Assembly: GCA_963832965.1 (NCBI GenBank)
Contig: CAWHVW010000002.1
Span: forward strand, 248,001-312,000
From: CAWACP01 sp963832965
GTDB lineage: Bacteria; Acidobacteriota; Terriglobia; Bryobacterales; Bryobacteraceae
Length of the DNA stretch: 64,000 bases
Reading direction: 5' to 3'
This document shows, one piece after another, positions 19,089 through 27,098 of the stretch (position 1 is the first letter of the stretch; each line of letters begins with the position of its first letter). Under the pieces are notes generated by a model. It did not search any database. It was not told where the DNA came from and saw only the letters and a program-made list of their open reading frames with translations. The position numbers were made by a program, and so were the translations under genes.

Positions 19089-19202
19089 CTATTTGTCTCT
19101 GAGCGCGATCATTGGCTCTACGCTGGCGGCGCGGCGCGCGGGCAGGTAGCTGGTTGCGCCGAGACCGCAAGCAGAGACAAAAGTCGCCCATGGGGCCCGC
19201 GC
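19089..19202 (-). pseudogene. C-terminal fragment of an FtsX/MacB-type (ADOP) permease
   Basis: About 37 codons ending ATSYLPARRAASVEPMIALR. This is the characteristic end of MacB/ADOP-type ABC permeases, where the last transmembrane helix is followed by PARRAAxVdP-x-x-ALR. The rest of the gene is absent: upstream DNA (19203-19322) contains no permease sequence but a perfect 9-bp stem hairpin (GCCCGCGGA, 19239-19264). It is a leftover of a deletion and overlaps the start of the small gene 18848-19066 region only marginally. Confidence 0.6.
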
Positions 19203-19322
19203 CAGCAGGACGCGGGAACGAAGCGGATCCTGTTGCCCGCCCGCGGAGGTTACTGTCCGCGGGCGAACAATCCGCAAGGCTCCGCTCCATGACTGTCGCG
19301 GTTCGGTGAACGGCACTGCGTA

Positions 19323-20246
19323 CTAGCGGCGCTCGTCGCGGTGCACTTCGCGTGGCATGGGCCGGCCTTGCCGCGCAGCATTTCGCTCGACTTCCGAACG
19401 CGCATGAAGCGCATGGGCATCGGCGGGACGCACGAAACCCGGTCCGTAGCGGTGGACGCCGGGGTAGGGATGAACGTAGACGCCACGGTTGAACCAGGTC
19501 CGGCCCCAGCGCGCATTGTTAAAGAAGACGGCGTGCGCGCCCCAGTCAAAGCGGATCCCTCCGGCTGCCCAGCCCCACGGCGCGAAGAATCCGCCAATGC
19601 TCACGCCGAAGCCGAAGCGGATGGCGCCACCCACCACGAATCCGGGCCGTGGCGCAAAGAATACCACCGCCGGATCATACCAGGGCACCACGACATAGCC
19701 GGGATTCACCGGCACGATGGTGATGTAGGGACCGCCGCCCACCACCACCTGGCCGTTGCTTCTCAGGTAGCCGTAGCGCTGGGCGATGGCTCGCTGCCGT
19801 TGCACCGCGTCCATCACATCCTGTTGCTGGGCGAGGAACGCGTTTCCGATCTGGCTGGTCCAGTTCATGTCCGAATTCATCATGTCCAGCACGGAAGGAA
19901 ATGGAAGCAGCGCTTGCACGCTGGGGTCCCAGGGCAACTGGTCCGCGGCAATGGCATCGGCCAGCGCCTGGCCGGTCAGGTAATGGTGCTCATCCGCCCA
20001 TTGCGCGGCCGGGGGAATGTCGTTGGGGTACGTTGCCGCGGCAAGCACTTGCGCCAGCAGGGGGTCGGGGTAGAGCGCGATGCGCGCGACCAGCGCGTCC
20101 AGTTGAGGTGGAGCAAATGAGGGAGGCGCTTGCGCCAGCGCCGGGACGGGAAGCATTCCAATGACGATTGTGGCTGCGAGAACACCGGCAACCATGGCCG
20201 CTCGCATTCTCCGGTAGGTAATTCTCATGGTGTTCATTCTAATCAC
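19323..20246 (-). CDS. DUF3300 domain exported protein
   Basis: About 300 residues. A basic N-terminus and hydrophobic signal segment (VLAATIVIGMLPVPALA) are followed by the DUF3300 core: LDALVARIALYPDPLLAQVL, then AAQWADEH and LPWDPSVQALLPFPSVLDMM. The C-terminal part is rich in Gly, Phe and Trp with GYVVVPWYDPAVV and GWAAGGIRFDWG repeats. Its tail is basic with HARSEVERN. The function of DUF3300 proteins is unknown; they are periplasmic or surface proteins. It is divergent from the DinB-like gene, and a CRP-type palindrome lies between the two. Confidence 0.85.
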   Translation of the reverse strand: MIRMNTMRITYRRMRAAMVAGVLAATIVIGMLPVPALAQAPPSFAPPQLDALVARIALYPDPLLAQVLAAATYPNDIPPAAQWADEHHYLTGQALADAIAADQLPWDPSVQALLPFPSVLDMMNSDMNWTSQIGNAFLAQQQDVMDAVQRQRAIAQRYGYLRSNGQVVVGGGPYITIVPVNPGYVVVPWYDPAVVFFAPRPGFVVGGAIRFGFGVSIGGFFAPWGWAAGGIRFDWGAHAVFFNNARWGRTWFNRGVYVHPYPGVHRYGPGFVRPADAHALHARSEVERNAARQGRPMPREVHRDERR

Positions 20247-20308
20247 GAAGACGACGGTGAGGACTCGCCGGTTTCTTCTGGCGGGCGTTAATCCCTGTTA
20301 ACTTTTTT

Positions 20309-20326
20309 CTGTGATGATAGTCACAG
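20309..20326. promoter_or_regulatory. CRP/FNR-family binding site (CTGTGA-N6-TCACAG)
   Basis: An 18-bp sequence CTGTGATGATAGTCACAG with perfect 6-bp arms and 6-bp spacer, the canonical CRP-type half-sites TGTGA/TCACA. It lies in the divergent gap between the DUF3300 gene (start 20246) and the DinB/YfiT-like gene (start 20339), only 12 bp upstream of the latter start. At that distance it would more likely repress the rightward gene, or activate the leftward one from about 60 bp. Confidence 0.55.
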
Positions 20327-20338
20327 AGTAGTCATCTC

Positions 20339-20881
20339 ATGGAAACACTGCACTACCCTATCGGCCGTTTTCATTGGGCGGGCCAATCCACGCCGGAGGA
20401 TCGATTGGGGTGGATTCGAATCATCGCGGCAACCCCGTCCGCGCTTGGCGACGCTGTCGCGGGCCTGAACGCCGAGCAGCTTGATGTTCCGTATCGCGAG
20501 GGAGGCTGGACGGTCAGACAGGTGGTGCACCATTACGCCGACGATCATTTGAATTCGTATGTTCGATTCAAACTCGCGCTGACCGAGGACGCTCCGCCGA
20601 TCAAAGGATATTCCGAGAGCGCGTGGGCGGAGCTGCCCGACGCCCGTTCCGGCGCCGTGGCGCCTTCCCTGCAACTGCTGGCCGCGCTCCATCAACGCTG
20701 GGTGCTCGCCTGGAAGTCCTTGAGCGAAGCAGATTGGAAACGCACGTTCGTCCATCCGGTGCGTGGTCCGGTGTCGCTGGATCATCTGGCTTCGCTCTAC
20801 GCCTGGCACGGATTGCATCACGTGGCGCAGATTACGCGATTGATTGAGCGCAGTGGCTGGATTCACCCGTCCGTAAAATAG
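20339..20881 (+). CDS. YfiT/DinB-family metal-dependent thiol (bacillithiol) S-transferase-like protein
   Basis: A 180-residue four-helix-bundle protein. It opens with YPIGRFHWAG, which resembles the start of Bacillus YfiT-type bacillithiol transferases. The three metal-binding histidines of the DinB/YfiT fold are in RQVVHHYADDHLNS (residues ~60-73) and AWHGLHHVAQI near the C-terminus. It probably transfers a small thiol or hydrolyses an ester; whether this organism makes bacillithiol is not shown here. A four-base gap follows to the small gene downstream. Confidence 0.82.
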   Translation: METLHYPIGRFHWAGQSTPEDRLGWIRIIAATPSALGDAVAGLNAEQLDVPYREGGWTVRQVVHHYADDHLNSYVRFKLALTEDAPPIKGYSESAWAELPDARSGAVAPSLQLLAALHQRWVLAWKSLSEADWKRTFVHPVRGPVSLDHLASLYAWHGLHHVAQITRLIERSGWIHPSVK

Positions 20882-20887
20882 TACGAA

Positions 20888-21124
20888 ATGGCCGACGCGC
20901 TGGAAGCTCTCATCCTCGATCTTCTGGACTGGCTGATGGTTCGCGACCGAACCTACGAAGAGGTCATGGATGCGTGGCGCACGTCTTGCCCCCGGCTCCC
21001 GGTGTGGGAAGACGCCAACGACCGTGGACTGATTGCGCGAGTGGAGGTAAGCGGCAATTGCGTGATCAGGGTCAGCTCATTGGGGCTCGCCCTTCTGGGC
21101 CGGCGGGGGGTTCGGAATCGCTGA
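20888..21124 (+). CDS. Small conserved hypothetical protein (78 residues)
   Basis: A short protein with LEALILDLLDWL and VRDRTYEEVMDAWRTSCPRL, then WEDANDRGLIARV. This looks like a small winged-helix-like module, of the sort found as stand-alone proteins in Acidobacteria. It starts 6 bp after the preceding stop, so it is co-transcribed. No function known. Confidence 0.65.
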   Translation: MADALEALILDLLDWLMVRDRTYEEVMDAWRTSCPRLPVWEDANDRGLIARVEVSGNCVIRVSSLGLALLGRRGVRNR

Positions 21125-21164
21125 AGAAACGCAGCGGAAACAGCCAGAAAACCGCTTGTTTACA

Positions 21165-21235
21165 CGCGCGGCTCGGAAACGTGGCTACCTGTTTTGCAGG
21201 TGCTTACCGAACCGCGACGGTGACGGAGCGGGGAC
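21165..21235. repeat. Dispersed 'gaaccgcgacggtgacggagcg' element
   Basis: The gap between the small gene and the esterase contains GCGCGGCTCGG and, about 40 bp on, GAACCGCGACGGTGACGGAG: the outer arms of the same element as in the 16417 array, in opposite orientation to each other. The middle (GGCTACCTGTTTTGCAGGTG) forms its own short hairpin. No gene is carried. Confidence 0.65.
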
Positions 21236-21259
21236 CAGATAGCCTTTTCAAGCATCCTG

Positions 21260-22165
21260 CTAGGGCTTCGGATGCGCCGCAAAGAACGACCACATAAGAT
21301 TCGTCGCCGGGACGTCGTTGTGGCTGAAGGGCGTGCCGGGCCAGATGTGGTGGCCACCCTCAATCGCGTACAGCGCTACCGCAGCCCCATCGTGGCAGCC
21401 CGAGTAGCGTTCAATGTTCACCGCCTCCGACTGTTCGCGCTGCGGGGCCGGCGAGCAACCGTCCTGTTGCACCCAGAACGCCACGTTGCTCGCGACGGAG
21501 GTGTCCGAGCGGTGCGGGCCCACCTGGAACGGCGAGGCGCCGCCATCGAAGGGCACCAGCCGGTCGGCGGTGCCGTGAAACACGATCAACGAAACGGAAT
21601 TGGAAGGGTGACAATCCAGATCCTGCGCGCCCTCCACCGGCGCGATGGCGGCAACTTTGCCGGACAGCTCGCAGGCGAGGCGATAGGACATCATGGCGCC
21701 GTTCGAAATGCCGGTGACGAAAACACGCCTGGGGTCCACCGGGTAGTCGCGCCCGAGTTTATCGATCAAAGCGCTGAGGAAGCCGGTGTCGTCCACGCGC
21801 TTCCGGTTGGCATAGCCGCAGCACGCACCCGCGTTCCACGTGGGCAGCGGGCCGGTGCCTTTGGGATACACGGCGATAAATGTATGCTCGTCCGCGGCCG
21901 CGCTCATGCCGGACATTCGTTCCACGCTCTCCGGGCTCTGGGTGGCGCCGTGCAGAACCAGCACGAGCGGAAGCGGAGTTTTGCCGTCCCATGAGGACGC
22001 GACATGGACGAAATACTGGCGAGTGAGACCGCCTGCGTCAATCGTGCCGTACTGGCTCTCCGACTGGGCGGCCCTGGCCACGAACCGGCGGCAGGCGGTC
22101 GCAGATACCAGCAGCCCTAGAACGAGCAGGCCGGAAAACACGAGGCGGCGAGATGATACTCCCAT
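21260..22165 (-). CDS. PHB-depolymerase-like esterase (LpqC type), exported
   Basis: A 301-residue alpha/beta hydrolase. The N-terminus is a signal segment (LVFSGLLVLGLLVSATAC) in which the Cys at residue 25 could act as a lipoprotein anchor, although the lipobox is not canonical. The oxyanion segment is LVLVLHGATQSPES, the nucleophile Ser154 is in VTGISNGAMMS, and the catalytic His is in IEGGHHIWPG near the end. This is the layout of the polyhydroxybutyrate depolymerase/feruloyl esterase-like family. It probably hydrolyses an ester outside the cell. Stand-alone gene. Confidence 0.85.
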   Translation of the reverse strand: MGVSSRRLVFSGLLVLGLLVSATACRRFVARAAQSESQYGTIDAGGLTRQYFVHVASSWDGKTPLPLVLVLHGATQSPESVERMSGMSAAADEHTFIAVYPKGTGPLPTWNAGACCGYANRKRVDDTGFLSALIDKLGRDYPVDPRRVFVTGISNGAMMSYRLACELSGKVAAIAPVEGAQDLDCHPSNSVSLIVFHGTADRLVPFDGGASPFQVGPHRSDTSVASNVAFWVQQDGCSPAPQREQSEAVNIERYSGCHDGAAVALYAIEGGHHIWPGTPFSHNDVPATNLMWSFFAAHPKP

Positions 22166-22215
22166 CTGCTTTGATCGTAACCGAAAGATTAACGGGGCAG
22201 GGCATGGCTGATGCT

Positions 22216-23335
22216 CTATTGAGGCGGCTCGACAAACTCAGCCGTGAAGAAGACTTCGTGCGCCTGCGGCGTTGCGGCCGGCTGCGCGTCGTCGTCTCCG
22301 CGCCAGCTCTGCATATTCTTCGCGGCGACATCGAGGGCCTGCTGATTCAGGCTCGCGCTGCTGCTGGCCACCACTTCGGTTTCCGTCAGCTCGCCGCCCG
22401 GAGTCAGCATCCCATGCACAACCACAGCCTGGAGTACAACGTTCGCATTTGCCTTCGCGCGCCCCAGAAGAGTGCGCACTTTCCACGGTTGCGTCATCAA
22501 TGAACCGACGCCGGTCTGGACCAGCGTGGACGGGTCGAAAAGCGCGGGATCGAGGTTGCCAGGATCGGTTACGCTTTCCACGCGAGCTTCCACCACGGTG
22601 CGGCCAGCCACCGTGATGGTGAATGCGTCAGGGATTGTCCTGCCGTGAAAATTAACCGCGTTTGCGTAGTTATAAGCTACGTAGACTCCCGGCGCCGGAG
22701 ACCATGTGGCCAGCAGGCCGGTGTGCGCGTCGACGCAGTACTCCGAATCCTCCCAGCGGCGGCCGCCGGTGGCGGTTTTCGCGGCCGAGTTGCGCTCGAA
22801 CACGACGCAATTCAGGTCCGCGCCATTGAGGACGGCATTGGCGGTGCGGACCAGGGCGTGAGGACCGATTGCCGAATAGTTGAAAAACAGCGCGGCGCGG
22901 GCTTGCGCCAGGCGCAGCGGCACGCCGCCCGACGGCTGGTTACTGTAGAGAACGCCGCCGGTCTAGAGGTTGACCGAGGAATACGAGGGACCCTGCGCCG
23001 TCCAGCGGTAAACGCCGCCGGAAGGCGAGACATCTTCAAGACTCCATGCCGTCGGAAGAAGACGAGTTGCTGACCGTCAGGGTGGTCTTCAGATGATAGG
23101 GTTGCGCGCGGAGATTCGAGAGCCCGTGCGCCTGCACCAGCAGATTGACCGCCGCGGCGCGCTGATCGGCATTCTGAACGGGTTGCGCGTCGCCCGTAAT
23201 CAGCTCCAGCGGATCGTCGGGCACGCGCGGCTGCGGCAGCGATTCGATCGAGCTTCGAATGGATGTCTGGGCGGAGACCAGTGGCTGCAGGAGAAGTGTA
23301 AGAGCGAAGACAAACGGCAGGCGTCCGGGCGGCAC
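22216..23335 (-). pseudogene. Exported protein gene broken by a frameshift and an in-frame stop
   Basis: Two open segments belong to one gene. The 5' part (from ATG 23335) codes for a signal peptide (FVFALTLLLQPLVSA) and ~75 residues, ending at GMES. The 3' part (to 22216) codes for 235 more residues ending in HEVFFTAEFVEPP. The bridge reads WSLEDVSPSGGVYRWTAQG after a frame change at about 23041-23050, then is stopped by TAG at 22963-22965 inside SSVNL-stop-TGGVLYS. So at least two lesions are needed to explain it. The family is a conserved acidobacterial exported protein with a TonB-like C-terminal feature; its function is unknown. Confidence 0.75.
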
Positions 23336-23376
23336 AATGCACCGCGGCGGCTAAGACGCACCGGGCGGGGTGCGCG

Positions 23377-23409
23377 TTACAGCAGGCTGACACGGTGCTG
23401 CTGTGGTAA
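23377..23409. promoter_or_regulatory. Possible autoregulatory operator of the mazEF-like module
   Basis: A gapped inverted repeat, TTACAGCAG ... CTGCTGTGGTAA, ends 13 bp before the antitoxin start. Inverted repeats at this position usually serve as the operator for antitoxin autorepression. The arms are interrupted by three extra bases, so support is weak. Confidence 0.3.
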
Positions 23410-23422
23410 GGTCATTAGTAAG

Positions 23423-23710
23423 ATGAACGCTCATACCAAACATAAGAGAGCGGCTCCGAAGGCGAGGAAGACCTATACTCTGTCGCCGGAATTGGTGGAG
23501 TTCCTGGAAGCCACGCGCAAGAGACGCCGCGCTCCTTCAGTTTCATCTGTCCTGCAGGATATTCTTCAGGCGGCCCGCCGGGAAGAGGAGAAGGCGCGAG
23601 TCGAAAAAGCGGTGGCTGATTATTACGGCTCGCTTTCGCGCGAAGAGGCGGACGAGCAAAGCGAGTGGGGCGAATTTGCCATGCGCGAGTTCCCCGCTGA
23701 GGCGGTTTGA
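23423..23710 (+). CDS. Antitoxin of a MazEF-like module
   Basis: A 95-residue basic-then-acidic protein. The N-terminal part (YTLSPELVEFLEATRKRR) resembles a ribbon-helix-helix DNA-binding element. The C-terminal part is acidic (SLSREEADEQSEWGEFAM) and suited to binding the toxin. The stop is immediately followed by the toxin ATG. It should neutralise the downstream RNase and repress their common promoter. Confidence 0.8.
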   Translation: MNAHTKHKRAAPKARKTYTLSPELVEFLEATRKRRRAPSVSSVLQDILQAARREEEKARVEKAVADYYGSLSREEADEQSEWGEFAMREFPAEAV

Positions 23711-24085
23711 ATGCCCTCGCTGAGCAGGACTCCCCGCCGCGGCGAGATCTGGTTTGTCCAACTCCATACCGATCCCGCGGGCAAGGGCCGGCGGCCGGTG
23801 GTCATCGTTTCGCTCGACGCGCGAAATCTTCACCCGCGGGCGGACACGGTACTGGTGGTGCCGCTGACGGCCAGCACCCACAAAGGCGTTCCCACCCATG
23901 TGTTCCTGCCTGCCGGTGAGACCGGTCTTCAGTCGGACTCGGCGGCTCGCGCGGAGGACATCACGGTGGTTCGCAAGCTGAGCCTCATCGAGCCCCAGAG
24001 CCGCCTGCGCCAACTGGGCGACAAGCGGATTTGTGAACTGGCGGCGAGCGTGAGCGTCGCCATGGGTTGTTTGTCGCCGGAGTAG
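23711..24085 (+). CDS. MazF/PemK-family endoribonuclease toxin
   Basis: A 124-residue toxin of the MazF/PemK fold. The N-terminal element is RRGEIWFVQL, then KGRRPVVIVSLDARN, followed by VLVVPLTAST and, near the C-terminus, ARAEDITVVRKLSL. These are the standard core strands with the catalytic Arg and Ser/Thr. It cleaves mRNA at short sequence motifs. Gene starts with the base after the antitoxin stop. All core elements are intact, so unlike some other toxins in this window it looks functional. Confidence 0.88.
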   Translation: MPSLSRTPRRGEIWFVQLHTDPAGKGRRPVVIVSLDARNLHPRADTVLVVPLTASTHKGVPTHVFLPAGETGLQSDSAARAEDITVVRKLSLIEPQSRLRQLGDKRICELAASVSVAMGCLSPE

Positions 24086-24113
24086 CTCGTAGCGGTTCCC
24101 GGGCGCGCGGCTG

Positions 24114-25193
24114 CTACCCCCTGCCTCGAAAAAGGAACACCAGTTCAATAATGAGGATGATCACCACCAGCACTTCCAGCACGAACGCCCGGCTCTGGTG
24201 AAACTGATCCATCATGAACTCGTACAGTTCACCGGCCGTATGCAGCTTGCCGTCCACCAGCCTGCGGTAATCTTCCACGCCCACCCGGGCGGCGGCCAGG
24301 CGATACAAACGCGCTGAAAACATGTCGCTCAGGAACTTGATCGACGTATCCACGCGTTCGGTGAGCTCGCGAATATCGAGACGAATCTTGTTCAGGTGTT
24401 CAGCCTTGGAGGCCAGGCGCCAGCGGGTGAGGAAGCCTCCCTTTTGCTCCAGGGACTTGTAAACCCCCTGTAGCAACCGGCTCAGGACCGCATCGTAATA
24501 GCGAAACTCAAGCAACTGGGTATTGGCGTACTCCAGCAACTGAATGGTTGGCGCGGCGTCCTCCTCGGTGTCCTGAATGAAGGCCGCGGTCCAGCCCACC
24601 ACCAGCAGATCGTCCGGATAGTAGGACAACCTGGAGCCGAGTATCTCTTCGGTTTCCCCTGGCGAGAGCTCCGCCTGCTCGCCGCGAACGATCCGGGCGA
24701 TCTCGTTACCGTGTTCGGCGATCAATTCGGTGGCGGTCCTGGCGGTGTCCTTCAGGCGAATGACGTAGTAGTCTTCGCTGAGCCAGTCTTCGTGCGGCTT
24801 GATCAGCGCCGGACCCGCCCGCTCGAGGCAACGTCGAACCGTCTGGACGGCTTGCGATTCGGGTTCGCGGGTGGTCATCCATCGGCTGGAGAGATCGGTG
24901 AGCTGAGCCCAATCCGCCTGGAAGGGCAGTTCCAGCTTGATGCTCACCACGCCGTATTCGTAGTAGTTCAGTTCTCCTTGCAGGCGGCTGCCGCTTTCAA
25001 GCACGATCGGGTCCAGCGGCTGCACCACGGGCGGGCGCTCGAAGCGAACATATTCCGGAGAGGGATGGCGAAAGCTGGGTTCACGGCGCGCCTGCACTCC
25101 GAGAATCTTCCGCAGCACATCGAGGTTGATCTCCTCACAAACGTCGTACAGCCAAAGAATCCACAGGGACCCGGTGAGAGGAGCGTCCGCCAT
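24114..25193 (-). CDS. RMD1/DUF155-family membrane protein
   Basis: About 359 residues. A cytoplasmic domain with YPDDLLVVGWTAAFIQDTEE and LLEYANTQLLEFRYYD is followed by coiled-coil-forming heptads (IRLDIRELTERVDTSIKFL). A single C-terminal transmembrane helix (FVLEVLVVIILIIELVFLF) ends the protein. This is the COG1723/RMD1 architecture, a tail-anchored protein known in yeast mitochondria and many bacteria; its biochemical role is unknown. The ATG at 25193 is used because the frame upstream overlaps the PIN gene and does not look like protein. It lies 10 bp after the PIN toxin stop and might share its transcript. Confidence 0.8.
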   Translation of the reverse strand: MADAPLTGSLWILWLYDVCEEINLDVLRKILGVQARREPSFRHPSPEYVRFERPPVVQPLDPIVLESGSRLQGELNYYEYGVVSIKLELPFQADWAQLTDLSSRWMTTREPESQAVQTVRRCLERAGPALIKPHEDWLSEDYYVIRLKDTARTATELIAEHGNEIARIVRGEQAELSPGETEEILGSRLSYYPDDLLVVGWTAAFIQDTEEDAAPTIQLLEYANTQLLEFRYYDAVLSRLLQGVYKSLEQKGGFLTRWRLASKAEHLNKIRLDIRELTERVDTSIKFLSDMFSARLYRLAAARVGVEDYRRLVDGKLHTAGELYEFMMDQFHQSRAFVLEVLVVIILIIELVFLFRGRG

Positions 25194-25203
25194 CGCGAGC
25201 CGA

Positions 25204-25602
25204 TTATAACCCGGACATCGCAGAAACGCCGGATGCCCCGGCACGCCGCGCGCGCCGCACAAAAGTCTTGTCGAAAGTGACGAAAACAGAGCCAGGTGGC
25301 CTGCTGCTGACGTGCATTGCGTCGGCAAACTCGATGCCCCGGTCCACCAGCGTCAGGGCGGCGGCCACCGCGGCCTCGTCCTCCATGTGCACGTTCGGAA
25401 GGCCGAGCAGCTTCGCGAGTGCATCGTGGATAGCGCTCTCCCCATACCCATATAGGCTGCCCAGAACCCATCCGGTTTCCAACAAGACGGTCTTTGCGAT
25501 CCAGACAGGCCCGGCTGCAAAGAGAGACCGCGTGGCGGATTCCTGTTTGGGGTCGTCTCCGGTGAGCAACCGGATCAGGATGTTAGTATCGACCGCGGTC
25601 AT
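25204..25602 (-). CDS. PIN-domain toxin (VapC-like)
   Basis: A 132-residue PIN nuclease. Acidic catalytic residues are in AVDTNILIRLL (Asp5), LLETGWVLGS, GIEFADAMHV and FVTFDKTF, the four conserved positions of VapC-type RNases. The gene overlaps the 3' end of the antitoxin gene by 20 bp, the usual vapBC coupling. It should cleave RNA when its antitoxin is degraded. All catalytic positions appear intact. Confidence 0.87.
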   Translation of the reverse strand: MTAVDTNILIRLLTGDDPKQESATRSLFAAGPVWIAKTVLLETGWVLGSLYGYGESAIHDALAKLLGLPNVHMEDEAAVAAALTLVDRGIEFADAMHVSSRPPGSVFVTFDKTFVRRARRAGASGVSAMSGL

Positions 25603-25849
25603 GACGGCGCGTCACCTCGCGCTTGATGGCGGCGTCCATCTGTGCGAGCGTTTTCGCTTTAGCCTTGAACTTCAGACAGCCGGCCACCTGATCGAGGGTG
25701 GTCCTGGGAAAAAATCCGGCCGGACGCAGGAGAACGCCGTCACCGGTCTCTTCGACGGTGAATTCCGTACCCGGTCGCCATGCCCGCGAAAGACGGATGT
25801 TCCGTGGCAGGACAATCTGGCCTTTGGTCGAGAGCCGGGTGGTTTCCAT
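25583..25849 (-). CDS. AbrB/VapB-family antitoxin
   Basis: An 88-residue protein with the SpoVT/AbrB swapped-hairpin DNA-binding element at its start (METTRLSTKGQIVLPRNIR, then GTEFTVEETGDGVLL). Its tail (KAKTLAQMDAAIKREV) would wrap the PIN toxin. ATG 25849 is chosen because the frame before it adds 15 residues that do not belong to the family. It is upstream of and overlaps the PIN gene. Confidence 0.85.
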   Translation of the reverse strand: METTRLSTKGQIVLPRNIRLSRAWRPGTEFTVEETGDGVLLRPAGFFPRTTLDQVAGCLKFKAKAKTLAQMDAAIKREVTRRHDRGRY

Positions 25850-25971
25850 TCGGTAAGACTCCAGTAAGATTATGACACACCCCACGCAGTGCATTCGTTT
25901 CCGTGATCGATCTCCCGATGTCCTTCTAAAGGCTCGCTTAAGAACCAGGCGAATCCGATAGAATCGAGCCG

Positions 25972-26418
25972 ATGATTGGCGTTTGGAAGATCGCGATTGG
26001 GGGAACTGTGTTTGCGGCGCTATCGCTGATTCCGATTCCCTACTGTGCCTGCCCCTCCTGGGACGTCTGGGTCACGGATGGGAGCGGGCACCCGGTTGAA
26101 GGTGCGCTCGTAAGACTCGACTACCAGAACTACTCAGTGGAGGAGGATTCGCACGAGGAGGATCGCTACACGGACGCGCGCGGCTACGCTATGTTTCCTC
26201 GGCGGGACTCCTCAGCTTCGGCGTTGACGCGATGCATCTATTCGGCTCTGTCCGCCACTACGGGGGTGCATGCCAGTTTTGGACCCCATGCGTCCGTTAT
26301 GGCTTTCGCCAGGAATGGCTACCAGGGTTATCCCGTTTCCGGCCGTTTCGTCACTGACTGGAGGGGCAAGCCGGAACACATGGAATCAAAGGTCGCCGTG
26401 GCGCCGCTCCAACTGTAG
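25972..26418 (+). CDS. Exported protein with a carboxypeptidase-regulatory-like domain
   Basis: A 148-residue protein. The N-terminus carries a hydrophobic export segment (IGGTVFAALSLIPIPYCACP) with cysteines at residues ~24-26. The body begins WDVWVTDGSGHPVEGALVRL and DARGYAMFPRR, the beta-sandwich pattern of carboxypeptidase-regulatory-like (CarboxypepD_reg) domains. Such domains usually bind sugars or act as spacers. It stands alone between the TA module and ssb. Confidence 0.6.
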   Translation: MIGVWKIAIGGTVFAALSLIPIPYCACPSWDVWVTDGSGHPVEGALVRLDYQNYSVEEDSHEEDRYTDARGYAMFPRRDSSASALTRCIYSALSATTGVHASFGPHASVMAFARNGYQGYPVSGRFVTDWRGKPEHMESKVAVAPLQL

Positions 26419-26438
26419 CGGACCTGAGGCGCCATTCC

Positions 26439-26915
26439 CTAGAACGGAACGTCGTCGTCGGTAATTCCGTGCTCGCTTGGGGCCGGCTCTTCCGCCGGCC
26501 GCGAGCCGCCGCCACCACCCGCCTGAGGTGCTCGCGCGCTGCGCGGCGACGATGCCGGTCCTCCACCTTCCGAACCTTCCCCGCGGCCGCCCAGCAGGAT
26601 TACGTCGTCGGCCACCACTTCCGTGGCCCACACCTTCTTGCCGTCCTTGTCGTCGTAGCTGCGGGTTTGCAGCCGGCCTTCCACGAACACCTGCTTGCCG
26701 CGGGTCAGGTAGTTGGCCAGATTTTCCTGACGCCAGAGGACCACATTCGTCCAGTCCGTCTCTTCTTTCCAGTCTCCGGTCTGCTGGTCTTTCCAGCGCC
26801 GGTTGGTCGCGACCGAGAACTTCGTCACGGACACGCCGGAGGTGGTAAACCGGGTTTCGGCATCCTTTCCCAGATGGCCGATGAGGATGACTTTGTTCAC
26901 GCTGCGTGACGCCAT
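26439..26915 (-). CDS. ssb: Single-stranded DNA-binding protein
   Basis: A 158-residue SSB. The N-terminal OB-fold starts NKVILIGHLGKDAETRFTTS and continues with SVATNRRWKDQQTGDWKEET and YLTRGKQVFVEGRLQTRSYD. A Gly/Ser/Ala-rich linker follows, and the protein ends in the acidic tip GITDDDVPF that recruits partner proteins such as PriA, which is encoded at 14-16.4 kb. It coats single-stranded DNA in replication and repair. It is a single gene without the usual rpsF/rpsR neighbours. Confidence 0.95.
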   Translation of the reverse strand: MASRSVNKVILIGHLGKDAETRFTTSGVSVTKFSVATNRRWKDQQTGDWKEETDWTNVVLWRQENLANYLTRGKQVFVEGRLQTRSYDDKDGKKVWATEVVADDVILLGGRGEGSEGGGPASSPRSARAPQAGGGGGSRPAEEPAPSEHGITDDDVPF

Positions 26916-27098
26916 AACACACGAACTGTATCACAATCGTGCGCGGGGGCCGCGCGGAATCTCCCGCCGTGAAAACCGAAATGATCCGGCGCGCGGGGAG
27001 TCCACCGGGGGAACCCGAGAGTTTTTTTGATTTGCTCTGGTACAAATCCGCCGGGATGCCGATAGAATAGATCAACACGGCTGTCCGGGTGAACAGCA

